Shown here: piece by piece, positions 1 through 6,772 of the stretch
Numbering within the stretch: the first letter of the stretch is position 1
Layout of the letters: each line of letters opens with the position of its first letter
Origin: Candidatus Thiodictyon intracellulare
Lineage (GTDB): Bacteria > Pseudomonadota > Gammaproteobacteria > Chromatiales > Chromatiaceae
Length of the DNA: 13,978 bases
Reading direction: 5' to 3'
NCBI GenBank assembly: GCA_016292295.1
Contig: JADNEJ010000156.1
Coordinates: 1 to 13,978, forward strand
The notes under the pieces: generated by a model
What the model was told of the DNA's origin: nothing
What the model saw: the letters and a program-made list of their open reading frames with translations, nothing else
Databases searched by the model: none
Program-made: the position numbers and the translations under genes

Positions 1-57
1 CCAGATTCTGCGTAACAAATTGATTCGATAACTATGTGCAGTTGCTACATAATACCG
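1..57 (+). repeat. Right end of MITE-like element, copy A (cut by the window edge)
   Basis: The first 57 bases match the right ends of the two complete copies (4726-4927 and 7110-7311) almost base for base. The shared stretch begins CCAGATTC, passes a TAAC.AATTGATT core and ends GCTACATAATRC. The terminal GCTACATAATAC (44-55) is the inverse of the left terminal repeat GCATTATGTAGC of the other copies. Under the geometry of those copies the element ends at about 57, and the predicted target duplication would begin at 58 (CGCATAT). The left end lies outside the window, so the duplication cannot be confirmed. No protein is encoded here. Confidence 0.85.
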
Positions 58-73
58 CGCATATCTATGAAAC

Positions 74-512
74 CTACTTCATCGTGAAGAGGGTTCTGGG
101 TCGACCACCGTGCCGCCGGTTTGCGCGTGCCGCCTTGGTCTTGGCCGCGCTCTTGACGCTGCCGCCCTTCTTGCCGAGCCGTGCCGCGGTCCACTCGTGA
201 CTCCCGAGGAATCCTTCCAGCAGAGCGGGCAGGTAGAGGTCCGCATCCAGCTTCGGAAAGCGTAGGCCCAGGCCGGAGGGCTGATCTCAATGAGGTCAGG
301 TCCAGATCGGCCGGTTGCGCCGCTTCGAGTCCTTGGGCATCGTGCGGTACGAACGAAAGCTCGATACCGCTTGCGAGACCGATGACGATGCGATGCACAC
401 GCTTTTTGTAGCGTGCGGAAACCGCGATCGGGCCTGTTTCACGACGTGATTCAACACGGGTTAGGCGTTTCTTCAATTGGGTCCGCGGACGTGAGACACT
501 CGCACACTTCAC
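74..512 (-). pseudogene. DUF2442-domain protein gene, frameshifted
   Basis: The minus strand from 512 opens a frame whose product includes VSARYKKRVHRIVIGLASG and then IELSFVPHDAQGL.AAQPADLDL. This is the N-terminal half of a DUF2442 protein. Near 290 the family pattern jumps to another frame (IEISP), and near 277 to a third. The third frame continues SGLGLRFPKLDADLYLPALL, then WTAARLGKKGG, an Ala/Lys-rich stretch and GGRPR, ending at a TAG at 74-76. These are the typical DUF2442 C-terminal features. Two single-base losses explain the pattern. DUF2442 proteins are small and often sit beside DUF4160 partners in presumed toxin-antitoxin pairs; no DUF4160 gene is visible here. The start at 512 is the only ATG that gives a full-length N-terminus. 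The gene is probably dead, although sequencing error is possible. The family call is fairly firm; the function is unknown. Confidence 0.65.
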
Positions 513-524
513 CCTCTGACGGCC

Positions 525-1580
525 ATGCCGGTGCCCGCGACCAAGACCAGACTGCGCCTCATCTGCCCTGGGCTGTTCGGCACCGCCGCCTTGGTTGCGG
601 GGCTGGACGCGCCCACCCCCAGCCTGGACCGCCTGTTGTCTCGTGCCGACTGCCGAGAGACGGCGCCCCGCAATCCCCTGGAAACCCTGGCCGGCGCCTT
701 TGTCGTGCCGGCGTCACCGGACTCGGACCTGCCCAGCGCGCCGCTGTGCCTGCTCGCGCAGGCGTCCGTCCTCGCCGGAGACGGCTGCTGGTTCCACGCC
801 GATCCGGTCCAACTGCACCCGGACCGGAACCGGCTGCGGCTCTTTGCCGGCCCGGCGCTCGCGGTCCTGCCCGCGGAGGCTGCGGCCCTGGTGGGGACGT
901 TCAATGCCCATTTCGTTGCTGATGGCCTGCGCCTGGCGGCGCCGCAGCCGGGGGCCTGGTACCTGCGGGTGGACCAGGCCCCGCGGCTGCGCACTCGGCC
1001 CCTGCACACCGTGGCCGGGCGCGCCCTGGATGGCCTTCTGCCCGCGGGTCCGGACGCCCGCGCCTGGAACCGTTGGCAGAACGAGGCGCAGATGCTCTTC
1101 TACCAGCACCCGGTCAACCAAGAACGCGAGCGCCTGGGGCGCCCGCCGGTGAGTGGGGTCTGGACCTGGGGCGGCGGGGTCCTGCCCCGGGTGTCCGGTG
1201 GGCCTGTGCTGACGATCGCCGACCACCCCTTGGCGCTGGGTCTGGCGCGAGCGGCGGGCGGGAGCTCCTTGGGATTGGGGGAAAGGTCCCGGACGCCGCT
1301 CGCGTGGGCGGCGCCTGAAGCGGGGCCGCCGCCCTGGGAAGTGCTGATCTTCTGGGACGCGCTCTGGTGGCCGGCCCTCACGGGGGACGCTGACGCCTGG
1401 TGTGCGGCGCTACAGGACCTAGAGGCCCTGACGGCGCGGCTCTGCGCCGAATTGACCGCCGGGCGCGTGCGTTCACTGGTGCTTGATGACGGGCAACGCT
1501 GGACTTTTACCCTGACCGCGTGGGACCAGCGCCGCTTCTGGCGCCGCGGCGGGCTCAGGGAACTCAAGTATTCTCGATGA
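525..1580 (+). CDS. RpfE/COG4255 family protein (often named 'phosphoglycerate mutase-like')
   Basis: A 351-residue protein. It carries the family signatures HADPVQL (residues 91-97), WNRWQNEAQMLF followed by HPVNQERE (181-202) and WTWGGG (213-218). This family is annotated as a cofactor-independent phosphoglycerate mutase relative, or as RpfE in Xanthomonas. I do not see the metal-binding motifs of a true iPGM, so catalytic activity should not be assumed. There is no signal peptide or membrane segment; the protein is probably cytosolic. The ATG at 525 starts just before conserved sequence and has no clear Shine-Dalgarno. The gene is divergent from the broken DUF2442 gene, with only 12 bp between the two starts, and convergent with the SDR gene. 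In other gammaproteobacteria this gene can lie near recJ, which is not seen here. The family is confident; the function is unknown. Confidence 0.85.
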   Translation: MPVPATKTRLRLICPGLFGTAALVAGLDAPTPSLDRLLSRADCRETAPRNPLETLAGAFVVPASPDSDLPSAPLCLLAQASVLAGDGCWFHADPVQLHPDRNRLRLFAGPALAVLPAEAAALVGTFNAHFVADGLRLAAPQPGAWYLRVDQAPRLRTRPLHTVAGRALDGLLPAGPDARAWNRWQNEAQMLFYQHPVNQERERLGRPPVSGVWTWGGGVLPRVSGGPVLTIADHPLALGLARAAGGSSLGLGERSRTPLAWAAPEAGPPPWEVLIFWDALWWPALTGDADAWCAALQDLEALTARLCAELTAGRVRSLVLDDGQRWTFTLTAWDQRRFWRRGGLRELKYSR

Positions 1581-1625
1581 TCCTGACGGGCATGCACATA
1601 GACCCCAGCGGGATCACACATACCA

Positions 1626-1646
1626 GCCCAGGGCAAGGCCCTGGGC
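1626..1646. terminator. Hairpin between convergent genes, possible terminator
   Basis: A perfect 9-bp stem, GCCCAGGGC / GCCCTGGGC, with a 3-base loop AAG. It sits in the 147-bp gap between the convergent COG4255 and SDR genes. On the plus strand only a short run of four T (1652-1655) follows after a six-base gap, and none follows on the minus strand. It is therefore a weak candidate for a bidirectional terminator and could instead be a dispersed palindromic repeat. The same CCCAGGG/CCCTGGG stem occurs at 3673-3689. Confidence 0.35.
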
Positions 1647-1727
1647 GAGCATTTTCATCATGCAACGCGGTGGTCCGAGTCATGATCGAGTTGGCACGTG
1701 CCTTTGGGGCTTCGCCGGCGTCGCGGC

Positions 1728-2429
1728 CTACCAAGGCTCCCCGAATGGCCGCAGGTCCAGTTCGAAGGTCCAGGCGGACCTGGGCTGGCGGGCGAGGAAG
1801 AAGACCGATTCGGCGATGTCGTCGGATTTAGCGAAGAAGCTGTCCGGGGCCGCCGGCATTTGGGCGCGGGTGGCGGGCAGGTCGACCACCGCATCGATGA
1901 TCACATAGGAGACGTGGATACCCTCGGGACCCAACTGGCGGGCGAGCGATTGGGTCAGGCTGCGCTGGGCGGCCTTGGCCGCGCCGAAGGCGACGAAACC
2001 CGCTGTGCCCTTCAGCGAGGCGGTGGCGCCGATGACGATGATATTCCCCTGGCCCGCGGCGCGCATGGCCGGGACCATCTGTTGGGCGGCGAGCAGGCAG
2101 CCGTAGGCATTGACCCGCCAGGCGCGCTCGAAGGCGTCTGGGCTCGTGGCATCGAGGTCGCCGAATTCCCGGGTGGAGGCGTTGTAGATCAGGGTTTGGG
2201 GCTCGCCCAGGTCCTGGCGGATCGCGGCGAAGACGCGCTCGGCGTCCGCCGGGTCCGTAGCGTCGTAGGTGTAGGGGCGCACGCCGGCGATCTCCGACAC
2301 CAGGGCGTCGAGGGTCTCGCGCCCGCGCGCGAGCAGGGCGACATGGTAGCCGGCGCGACTGAACTGGCGGGCAAAGGCGGCGCCGTTGCCGGGTCCGGCA
2401 CCGACGATGACGCAGACTGGGACCTTCAT
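1728..2429 (-). CDS. Atypical SDR-family protein lacking the catalytic Tyr
   Basis: A 233-residue Rossmann-fold protein of the short-chain dehydrogenase/reductase superfamily. The nucleotide-binding loop is GAGPGNG (residues 10-16). LLAR (32-35) ends the second strand, IYNAS (81-85) stands for the usual NNAG, Asn107 is in RVNAYG, and Ser138 is in GATAS. Where classical SDRs have YxxxK this one has F148-G-A-A-K152, so the catalytic Tyr is Phe. A known SDR subgroup has this change along with an altered glycine motif; its substrates are poorly defined. The start at 2429 is supported by a Shine-Dalgarno AAGAGG (2440-2435) five bases upstream. The SDR could bind NAD(P) without classic ketoreductase chemistry. 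The gene follows the DUF938 gene in the same direction, but 270 bp of repeats separate them, so a shared operon is doubtful. Confidence 0.85.
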   Translation of the reverse strand: MKVPVCVIVGAGPGNGAAFARQFSRAGYHVALLARGRETLDALVSEIAGVRPYTYDATDPADAERVFAAIRQDLGEPQTLIYNASTREFGDLDATSPDAFERAWRVNAYGCLLAAQQMVPAMRAAGQGNIIVIGATASLKGTAGFVAFGAAKAAQRSLTQSLARQLGPEGIHVSYVIIDAVVDLPATRAQMPAAPDSFFAKSDDIAESVFFLARQPRSAWTFELDLRPFGEPW

Positions 2430-2529
2430 TCAGACCTCTTCGGTAGCGTGGCGGACTGGGTGGGTGGTGAGATTGTGAGATTGTCGCCTCAGACCGCCAT
2501 ACTGACTAGGCGTTCCCCCTATAGAAAGC

Positions 2530-2688
2530 GCAGTTCTCACGCCAAGGCGCCAAGCTCGTCGATGTTTTTCAGCATCTTATCTGCCTTAGGCCATTAACCC
2601 GGCGGGTGATTTGGTGGCTTTGCCTACCCCATTTGCCTACCCCAATTGTATTTCTTGGCGAGCTTGGCGCCTTGGCGTGAGTAACTGC
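2530..2688. repeat. Long inverted repeat enclosing a tandem 13-mer
   Basis: A perfect 23-bp inverted repeat occupies 2536-2558 (beginning CTCACGCCAAGGCGCCAAGC) and 2659-2681. With one bulged base the arms extend to 2530 and 2688 (GCAGTT against TAACTGC). The arms enclose 100 bp that include two adjacent copies of TTTGCCTACCCCA (2619-2631 and 2632-2644). The arms are of the 'ACGCCAAGGCGCCAAG' type of short repeat found dispersed in many bacterial genomes. The block fills most of the 270-bp gap between the SDR and DUF938 genes, with no open frame of coding quality. In RNA it could form a very stable stem across the gap. A tandem TGAGATTG pair lies nearby at 2468-2483. Confidence 0.85.
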
Positions 2689-2699
2689 CGGATTTAGGC

Positions 2700-3362
2700 T
2701 CATCCCCAACGCGGCAATTCCTGTTCTCGGTTCGGGGTCGCGTCCGCCGCGCGCTTCTGCCACACGAGCGTCCGGTTGTTCACCGGCATCGGATGGTTGG
2801 CGACTAGGTCCAGGCCGGCGGCGTCCGCCAGTTGCCGCAGATCGCCCAGGTCGCGTACCCCCATGCGCGGATGCCGTGCCTTGAGCCAAGCGTCGAAGCG
2901 GGCGTTGCTCTCGCTAGTATGGCGCCGGTCGTAGCGGAATGGGCTGTAGAGGGCGAAGGGCGCCCCGGGGGCCAGGACCCGGCCCACGCCACGAAACAGC
3001 AGGGCGACGTCGGCTTTTCCCAAAATATGGGCGGTATTGGCGCTGAAGACCCCATCGACGGGCCCCGCGGGCCAGTCACCAGCCACATCCAGGCTCAGCG
3101 GCGGCGGTAGGTTGGGCAGGCAGGCTTGCGCCAGCCACTGACGGATGCCGGGCAGGCTGGCCGCGACATCGCTGGTCTGCCAGACGAGGTGGGGCAGGTG
3201 GGCACCGAACCAGGCCGCGCGCTGGCCGGTCCCGCTGCCGATCTCCAGCACCCGGCGGGCCGCGCTGAACAAGGGCGCGATCACGGCAAGGATGGATTCC
3301 TTGTTCTCATCGCATGCCTTAAAGTAGGGTTTATCCGGAAACAAATCGTCAACCATCAGCAT
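2700..3362 (-). CDS. DUF938 family SAM-dependent methyltransferase-like protein
   Basis: A 220-residue protein with the DUF938 layout: YFKACDENKESIL near the N-terminus (residues 13-25), a class I methyltransferase motif I VLEIGSGTGQ (38-47), WQTSD (61-65), FSANTAHI (106-113, the family's motif IV region), LYSPFRYD (138-145) and WQKR at the end of the domain (201-204). S-adenosylmethionine binding is expected from motif I; the substrate is unknown. There are no membrane segments or signal peptide. The ATG at 3362 is followed by a second in-frame ATG at 3356, and neither has a Shine-Dalgarno. A TATAGT sequence (3371-3366, minus strand) is close enough to suggest a leaderless or very short-leader transcript, but its -35 is poor. 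The tail after residue 204 is not typical of the family, and it ends 12 bp from the inverted-repeat block at 2530-2688. Confidence 0.85.
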   Translation of the reverse strand: MLMVDDLFPDKPYFKACDENKESILAVIAPLFSAARRVLEIGSGTGQRAAWFGAHLPHLVWQTSDVAASLPGIRQWLAQACLPNLPPPLSLDVAGDWPAGPVDGVFSANTAHILGKADVALLFRGVGRVLAPGAPFALYSPFRYDRRHTSESNARFDAWLKARHPRMGVRDLGDLRQLADAAGLDLVANHPMPVNNRTLVWQKRAADATPNREQELPRWG

Positions 3363-3772
3363 TTAACTATATCAATAGAAATTTTTATGGATGAGGCACG
3401 CAGCGCTCGGCAGCGGTTGGTACCGCGAAAGGGAATTTTTGATCCCAGTCCGGCGAGCGGGCAAGAGCCAAGAAATTAGACAGGATTAACAGGATTTTGC
3501 AGGATTAACAAGATAAATCAGAGTGCGCCGAGCAGCGAACAAGATAAATCAGAGTGTGCCGAGCAGCGACCGTACATCCTGTAAATTCTGTCCATTTCCT
3601 GAACTCAGAGCGGTGGTCGAATGGTATCTGGATCTGCGCTTCGCAGCAGCGCGTCGAGGTCCCGCGAACTCTCCCAGGGAAACCCTGGGTCGGACCGTCT
3701 CTCGGTGTTAGACTGCACGCCTCGGCCCCATATCGGGGCGCGTAAGCCGCCCTACCAGCCGGACCTCGCCCC
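3363..3772. other. 410-bp repeat-rich gap between divergent DUF938 and lipA genes
   Basis: No gene is seen. The first ~110 bp are relatively AT-rich and would hold the DUF938 promoter. From about 3477 come several ACAGGATTAACAGG-type short repeats, a 31-bp tandem duplication (3507-3568), and an inverted degenerate partner (ATCCTGTAAATTCTGTCC, 3577-3594). Two hairpins lie nearer lipA: CCCAGGG-AAA-CCCTGGG (3673-3689) and GCCCC-ATATC-GGGGC (3725-3739). The lipA promoter is expected between these, but I cannot identify it with confidence. Confidence 0.7.
3507..3568. repeat. 31-bp tandem duplication in a palindromic ACAGGATTAAC repeat block
   Basis: Two head-to-tail 31-bp units occupy 3507-3537 and 3538-3568. 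Each starts AACAAGATAAATCAGAGTG and ends GCCGAGCAGCG. They differ at a single base (C to T at the second unit's 20th position). Upstream lies ACAGGATTAACAGGATTTTG (3479-3498); downstream lies its degenerate inverse (3577-3602). The duplication therefore sits in the loop of a larger imperfect palindrome. The small number of differences indicates a recent duplication. Confidence 0.9.
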
Positions 3773-4738
3773 ATGACCGATCCGATCCCGCTCACCGCCC
3801 CCTCACGCGCTACTCCGCAGACCCACCAGCGGGGCGCTGACAAGGTCGCGCGCATCCCGGTCAAGGTGGAGCCGCTGGCCGCGATGTTGCGCAAGCCGGA
3901 GTGGATTCGCACCAAGGCGCCGGTCGGGCCGGAGGTCGCGCGGATCAAACGGCTCCTGCGCGAGGCGCAACTAATCAGCATCTGCGAAGAGGCAAACTGC
4001 CCGAATCTCGGGGAGTGCTTCAATGAGGGTACCGCGACCTTCATGATTTTGGGGGATGTCTGTACCCGCCGCTGCCCCTTCTGCGACGTGGCCCACGGCC
4101 GACCAGGGCTGGTTGACCCGGCGGAACCAGAGCACCTGGCCCAGTCTATCGCCGCCATGGGGCTCAACTATGTGGTCATCACCTCGGTGGACCGCGATGA
4201 CCTGCGCGACGGCGGCGCCGGGCACTTCGCCGCCTGTCTGGAGGCAGTGCGGGCACGCTGTCCGCGGACCCGGCTAGAGATCCTGGTGCCGGACTTCCGC
4301 GGTCGGATGGCGCTCGCCCTGGACCAGTTTGCGGGCGCGGCGGTGCCGGATGTTTTCAATCACAACCTGGAGACGGTGCCCAGGCTCTATGCCCAGGCGC
4401 GACCCGGGGCAGACTTCCAGGGGTCCCTGCACCTGCTGGCGCAGTTTAAGGCACGCCATCCGGAGGTGCCCACCAAATCCGGGCTCATGCTCGGCCTAGG
4501 GGAGGAGGTCGAGGAGGTCCTGGCGGTCATGGCGGTGCTGCGCGCTCACGGCGCCGAGATGCTCACCCTGGGCCAATATCTGCAGCCGACCCGCGCCCAC
4601 CTGCCGGTGCGCCGCTACTGGGCACCAGCGCAGTTCGAGGCCCTGCGCCTAGCGGGGGAGTCGATGGGATTCTCCAACGTCGCGAGCGGGGCCATGGTCC
4701 GGTCTTCCTATCACGCCGATCGCCGCGGCATTATGTAG
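3773..4738 (+). CDS. lipA: Lipoyl synthase LipA (C-terminus replaced by element insertion)
   Basis: A 321-residue radical SAM enzyme. It inserts two sulfur atoms into octanoyl groups on lipoyl domains, giving the cofactor of pyruvate and 2-oxoglutarate dehydrogenases and of glycine cleavage. The auxiliary [4Fe-4S] cluster motif is [12 protein letters not shown] (Cys71, 76, 82). The radical SAM motif is CTRRCPFC (Cys97, 101, 104). The RSSY motif, whose Ser ligates the auxiliary cluster, is at 310-313. All catalytic features are present. The last residues, RGIM, and the TAG stop come from the MITE-like element starting near 4726. The tail that normally follows SYHAD is displaced to 4928 onward. 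The start at 3773 lacks a clear Shine-Dalgarno but gives normal length. No lipB is adjacent. The enzyme is likely functional, because only residues beyond RSSY-HAD changed. Confidence 0.97.
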   Translation: MTDPIPLTAPSRATPQTHQRGADKVARIPVKVEPLAAMLRKPEWIRTKAPVGPEVARIKRLLREAQLISICEEANCPNLGECFNEGTATFMILGDVCTRRCPFCDVAHGRPGLVDPAEPEHLAQSIAAMGLNYVVITSVDRDDLRDGGAGHFAACLEAVRARCPRTRLEILVPDFRGRMALALDQFAGAAVPDVFNHNLETVPRLYAQARPGADFQGSLHLLAQFKARHPEVPTKSGLMLGLGEEVEEVLAVMAVLRAHGAEMLTLGQYLQPTRAHLPVRRYWAPAQFEALRLAGESMGFSNVASGAMVRSSYHADRRGIM

Positions 4739-4927
4739 CAAACGCACATGGCTATTTATTCAGTGGCTTGGCTACGACTTCCCGATTCTGAGCCAGCCCA
4801 GGCAGCCGGATTTCTCACCGAAACCTAGCAGATTCCGGCGCCCACCCGCCCGCATCGCACTGAGTTGCTGCCAGATTCTGCGTAACCAATTGATTAAATA
4901 AGTATGTGCAGCTGCTACATAATGCTT
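4726..4927 (+). mobile_element. MITE-like element, complete copy B, inserted in lipA
   Basis: A ~202-bp non-autonomous element with imperfect terminal inverted repeats about 40 bp long. The left end reads GCATTATGTAGCAAACGCAC. The inverse of the right end reads GCATTATGTAGCAGCTGCAC. Both continue into CAT...TATTTA.TCA. It is flanked by GATCGCC at 4718-4724 and 4928-4934, a 7-bp target duplication (8 bp with one mismatch if one more base is counted). The copy at 7110-7311 has the same length by the same rule. The element encodes no transposase; the conserved middle holds a GGCGCCCACCCGCCCGCATC block. It supplies the lipA stop codon. Boundaries are good to about one base. The transposase family that moves it is not identified. 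Confidence 0.9.
4895..4923 (+). promoter_or_regulatory. Possible outward promoter at right end of element copy B, towards aroK
   Basis: The terminal repeat contains CATAAT (4918-4923), five of six matches to a sigma-70 -10 box. It lies 17 bp downstream of TAAATA (4895-4900), a poor -35 (three of six). Transcription would start near 4930, about 117 bp before the aroK ATG. It matters because the insertion separates aroK from any lipA-linked transcript. The evidence is weak and sequence-only. Confidence 0.25.
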
Positions 4928-5044
4928 GATCGCCAGGCCCATGGGCTCGACGCGCGGTACCCGGGAGCGGCCGAAGGACCCCAAATCGACCGCGATATGG
5001 CGTTTAAGCCTTGCCCATCCGGTCACAATCTGGCATACCTGTAG
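4928..5044 (+). pseudogene. lipA: Displaced 3' end of lipA
   Basis: Joining codon GAT at 4718 directly to the right target-duplication copy (4928) restores an uninterrupted lipA frame: SYHAD-RQAHGLDAR. This resembles the common LipA C-terminus SYHADLQAKGMEVK of E. coli. The frame stays open to a TAG at 5042-5044, two bases before the aroK ATG, which would give about 353 residues. The later half of this tail loses typical third-position GC, so the ancestral stop may have been earlier. The segment is no longer translated as part of lipA. Confidence 0.7.
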
Positions 5045-5046
5045 AG

Positions 5047-5571
5047 ATGATACGCGCGCAGAACATTTTCCTCGTGGGCCCCATGGGTGCCGGCAAGAGT
5101 ACCGTTGGCCGGCAACTTGCTGAATCTCTGTCTTTTACCTTCAAGGACAGCGACCACGAAATCCAGCGACGAACCGGCGTCGACATCGCTACTATCTTTG
5201 AATTCGAGGGTGAGGCAGGCTTTCGCGCCCGCGAGAGACAGGTTATCGAGGACTTGGTGGCGGAGGAGCGCATCGTGCTCGCCACCGGCGGTGGTGTAGT
5301 CCTCGACGCCGAGAACCGCCAGAACCTGGCGTCGCGCGGCGTGGTGGTCTACCTGCACTGCACCCCGGAGCAGCAGTTCAGCCGCACCTCCCGGGACCGC
5401 GGCCGACCGCTGCTCCAGACCGACGACCCGCTGCAGAGCCTGCGTGACCTGATGGACGAGCGCGATCCCCTGTATCGGCAGGTCGCTGACCTAGTGGTCT
5501 CCACCGAAAAGCGCGGCACCGCCTCGGTGGTCAAAGAGATCCGCCGTCGGCTCGAGTCGGAAGAGTCGTAG
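5047..5571 (+). CDS. aroK: Shikimate kinase
   Basis: A 174-residue P-loop kinase that phosphorylates shikimate at the 3-OH in the cytosol, the fifth step of the shikimate pathway. Visible are Walker A GPMGAGKS (residues 11-18), the shikimate-binding DSD (34-36), FR (59-60), ATGGGVV (79-85) and the lid segment SRDRGRPLL. The length matches AroK. The ATG at 5047 is chosen because the family begins a few residues before NIFLVGPMGAGKS. An in-frame ATG at 5011 would add 12 non-homologous residues from the old lipA tail. The Shine-Dalgarno is weak (AGAG). aroB follows after 88 bp in the usual aroK-aroB order. The common upstream neighbour in gammaproteobacteria, pilQ, is absent; lipA with an inserted element is there instead. 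Confidence 0.96.
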   Translation: MIRAQNIFLVGPMGAGKSTVGRQLAESLSFTFKDSDHEIQRRTGVDIATIFEFEGEAGFRARERQVIEDLVAEERIVLATGGGVVLDAENRQNLASRGVVVYLHCTPEQQFSRTSRDRGRPLLQTDDPLQSLRDLMDERDPLYRQVADLVVSTEKRGTASVVKEIRRRLESEES

Positions 5572-5637
5572 GGTGGACTAAGGCGCGCGGCATCACGGTT
5601 TAGTCCGTCCGCAACGCTCGCCCGCGCTGCATCCACC
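5571..5637. repeat. Palindromic repeat between aroK and aroB
   Basis: From the last base of the aroK stop, GGGTGGACTAA (5571-5581) can pair with TTAGTCCGTCC (5600-5610) as an 11-bp RNA stem with two G-U pairs. TCCACC (5632-5637) offers an alternative partner for GGTGGA (5572-5577). The GTAGGGTGGA start is typical of a dispersed palindrome class common in gammaproteobacteria. There is no T-tract, so it is not a standard terminator. It could modulate aroK-aroB transcript processing. Confidence 0.5.
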
Positions 5638-5659
5638 AACACCCTGGCGTAATCAGCCC

Positions 5660-6733
5660 ATGTCCACGACCCTGAACGTCGCGCTCGGCGCGCGCAGCTA
5701 TCCCATCTTCATCGGCAGCGGCCTCCTCGCGGACCCCGCCTGCTACCGGCCCTATGTCGCCGGCCGCCAGGTGATGATCGGCACCAGCGAGACGGTGGCC
5801 CCGCTGTACCTGGAGGCCGTGGCGGGGGCCTTGGACGGCCTGCGCGTCGAGACCCTAATCCTGCCGGACGGTGAGGTCTACAAGACCCAGGCTCAGCTTG
5901 AGCGCATCTACGATGCCCTGCTCGGAGCCTGCTTCAGCCGTGACTGCACCCTCGTCGCCTTGGGCGGCGGGGTCATCGGGGACATGGTCGGGTTCGCCGC
6001 CGCCTGCTACCAGCGCGGCGTAGCCTTCATCCAGGTCCCGACCACGCTGCTCGCCCAGGTGGATTCGTCGGTCGGCGGCAAGACCGGGATCAATCACCCG
6101 CTGGGCAAGAATATGATCGGGGCCTTCCATCAGCCCCGGGCCGTGATCGCCGACACCGTGACCCTGAATACCCTGCCGGACCGGGAACTCTCCGCCGGGC
6201 TCGCGGAGGTCATCAAATACGGCCTGATCCGCGACGGTGCCTTCTTCGATTGGCTCGACACCCATCTCGACGCCCTGCGCGCCCGCGAACCGGCGGCGCT
6301 GGCCGAGGCGATCCGCCGTTCCTGCGAGAACAAGGCGCAGGTGGTGACCGCTGATGAACTGGAGGCGGGCGAGCGCGCCCTGCTCAACCTGGGCCACACC
6401 TTCGGCCACGCCATTGAGACCGGCGCCGGCTACAGCAACTGGCTTCACGGCGAGGCGGTCGGGGTCGGCATGTGCATGGCCGCGGACCTGTCGGCGCGCC
6501 TGGGATGGCTCGGTCCCGCGGACCTGCGGCGCACCCGCGACCTGATCGAGCGCGCGGGTCTGCCGACCGCCCCGCCGCCCGAACTCTCCGCCGGGCGCCT
6601 CCTGGACCTGATGGCCGTGGACAAGAAGGTCCTGGACGGTCGCCTGCGCCTGGTCCTGCTGCGCGGGATCGGCGAGGCGGTGGTCACCGACCAGTTCGAC
6701 ACGGCGCTCCTGCAGGCGACCATGGGAGGCTGA
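5660..6733 (+). CDS. aroB: 3-dehydroquinate synthase
   Basis: A 357-residue NAD- and divalent-metal-dependent enzyme that converts DAHP to 3-dehydroquinate, the second step of the shikimate pathway. Clear family blocks are ILPDGE.YK (67-75), the NAD-binding [15 protein letters not shown] (101-115), [20 protein letters not shown] (126-145), GLAEVIKYG (180-188, metal ligand Glu183), [12 protein letters not shown] (242-253, His246 and His250) and [10 protein letters not shown] (261-270, His263). Length and order match E. coli AroB (362 residues). The ATG at 5660 gives the standard N-terminus; no clear Shine-Dalgarno is visible. It is probably co-transcribed with aroK through the palindromic repeat. 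No damX or other usual downstream partner follows. Confidence 0.97.
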   Translation: MSTTLNVALGARSYPIFIGSGLLADPACYRPYVAGRQVMIGTSETVAPLYLEAVAGALDGLRVETLILPDGEVYKTQAQLERIYDALLGACFSRDCTLVALGGGVIGDMVGFAAACYQRGVAFIQVPTTLLAQVDSSVGGKTGINHPLGKNMIGAFHQPRAVIADTVTLNTLPDRELSAGLAEVIKYGLIRDGAFFDWLDTHLDALRAREPAALAEAIRRSCENKAQVVTADELEAGERALLNLGHTFGHAIETGAGYSNWLHGEAVGVGMCMAADLSARLGWLGPADLRRTRDLIERAGLPTAPPPELSAGRLLDLMAVDKKVLDGRLRLVLLRGIGEAVVTDQFDTALLQATMGG

Positions 6734-6772
6734 GTCACGAAGATTTTTTGTCTGCAAATGAACGCAAATAGG

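Noticed and set aside
525..1580. Calling this gene a true cofactor-independent phosphoglycerate mutase (gpmI).
   Set aside because: It is much shorter than GpmI (about 510 residues) and lacks its metal-site motifs. Only the COG4255/RpfE family assignment is supported.
1698..2597. A 299-codon plus-strand frame opposite the SDR gene.
   Set aside because: It is Gly/Arg/Ala-rich shadow sequence. The minus strand encodes a clear Rossmann-fold protein with a Shine-Dalgarno.
3507..3568. Two 31-bp direct repeats considered as the start of a CRISPR array.
   Set aside because: The units are directly adjacent with no spacers, there are only two of them, and no cas genes are nearby.
5011..5046. Upstream in-frame ATG for aroK at 5011.
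   Set aside because: The added 12 residues overlap the old lipA tail and precede the normal AroK N-terminus. The ATG at 5047 fits the family.
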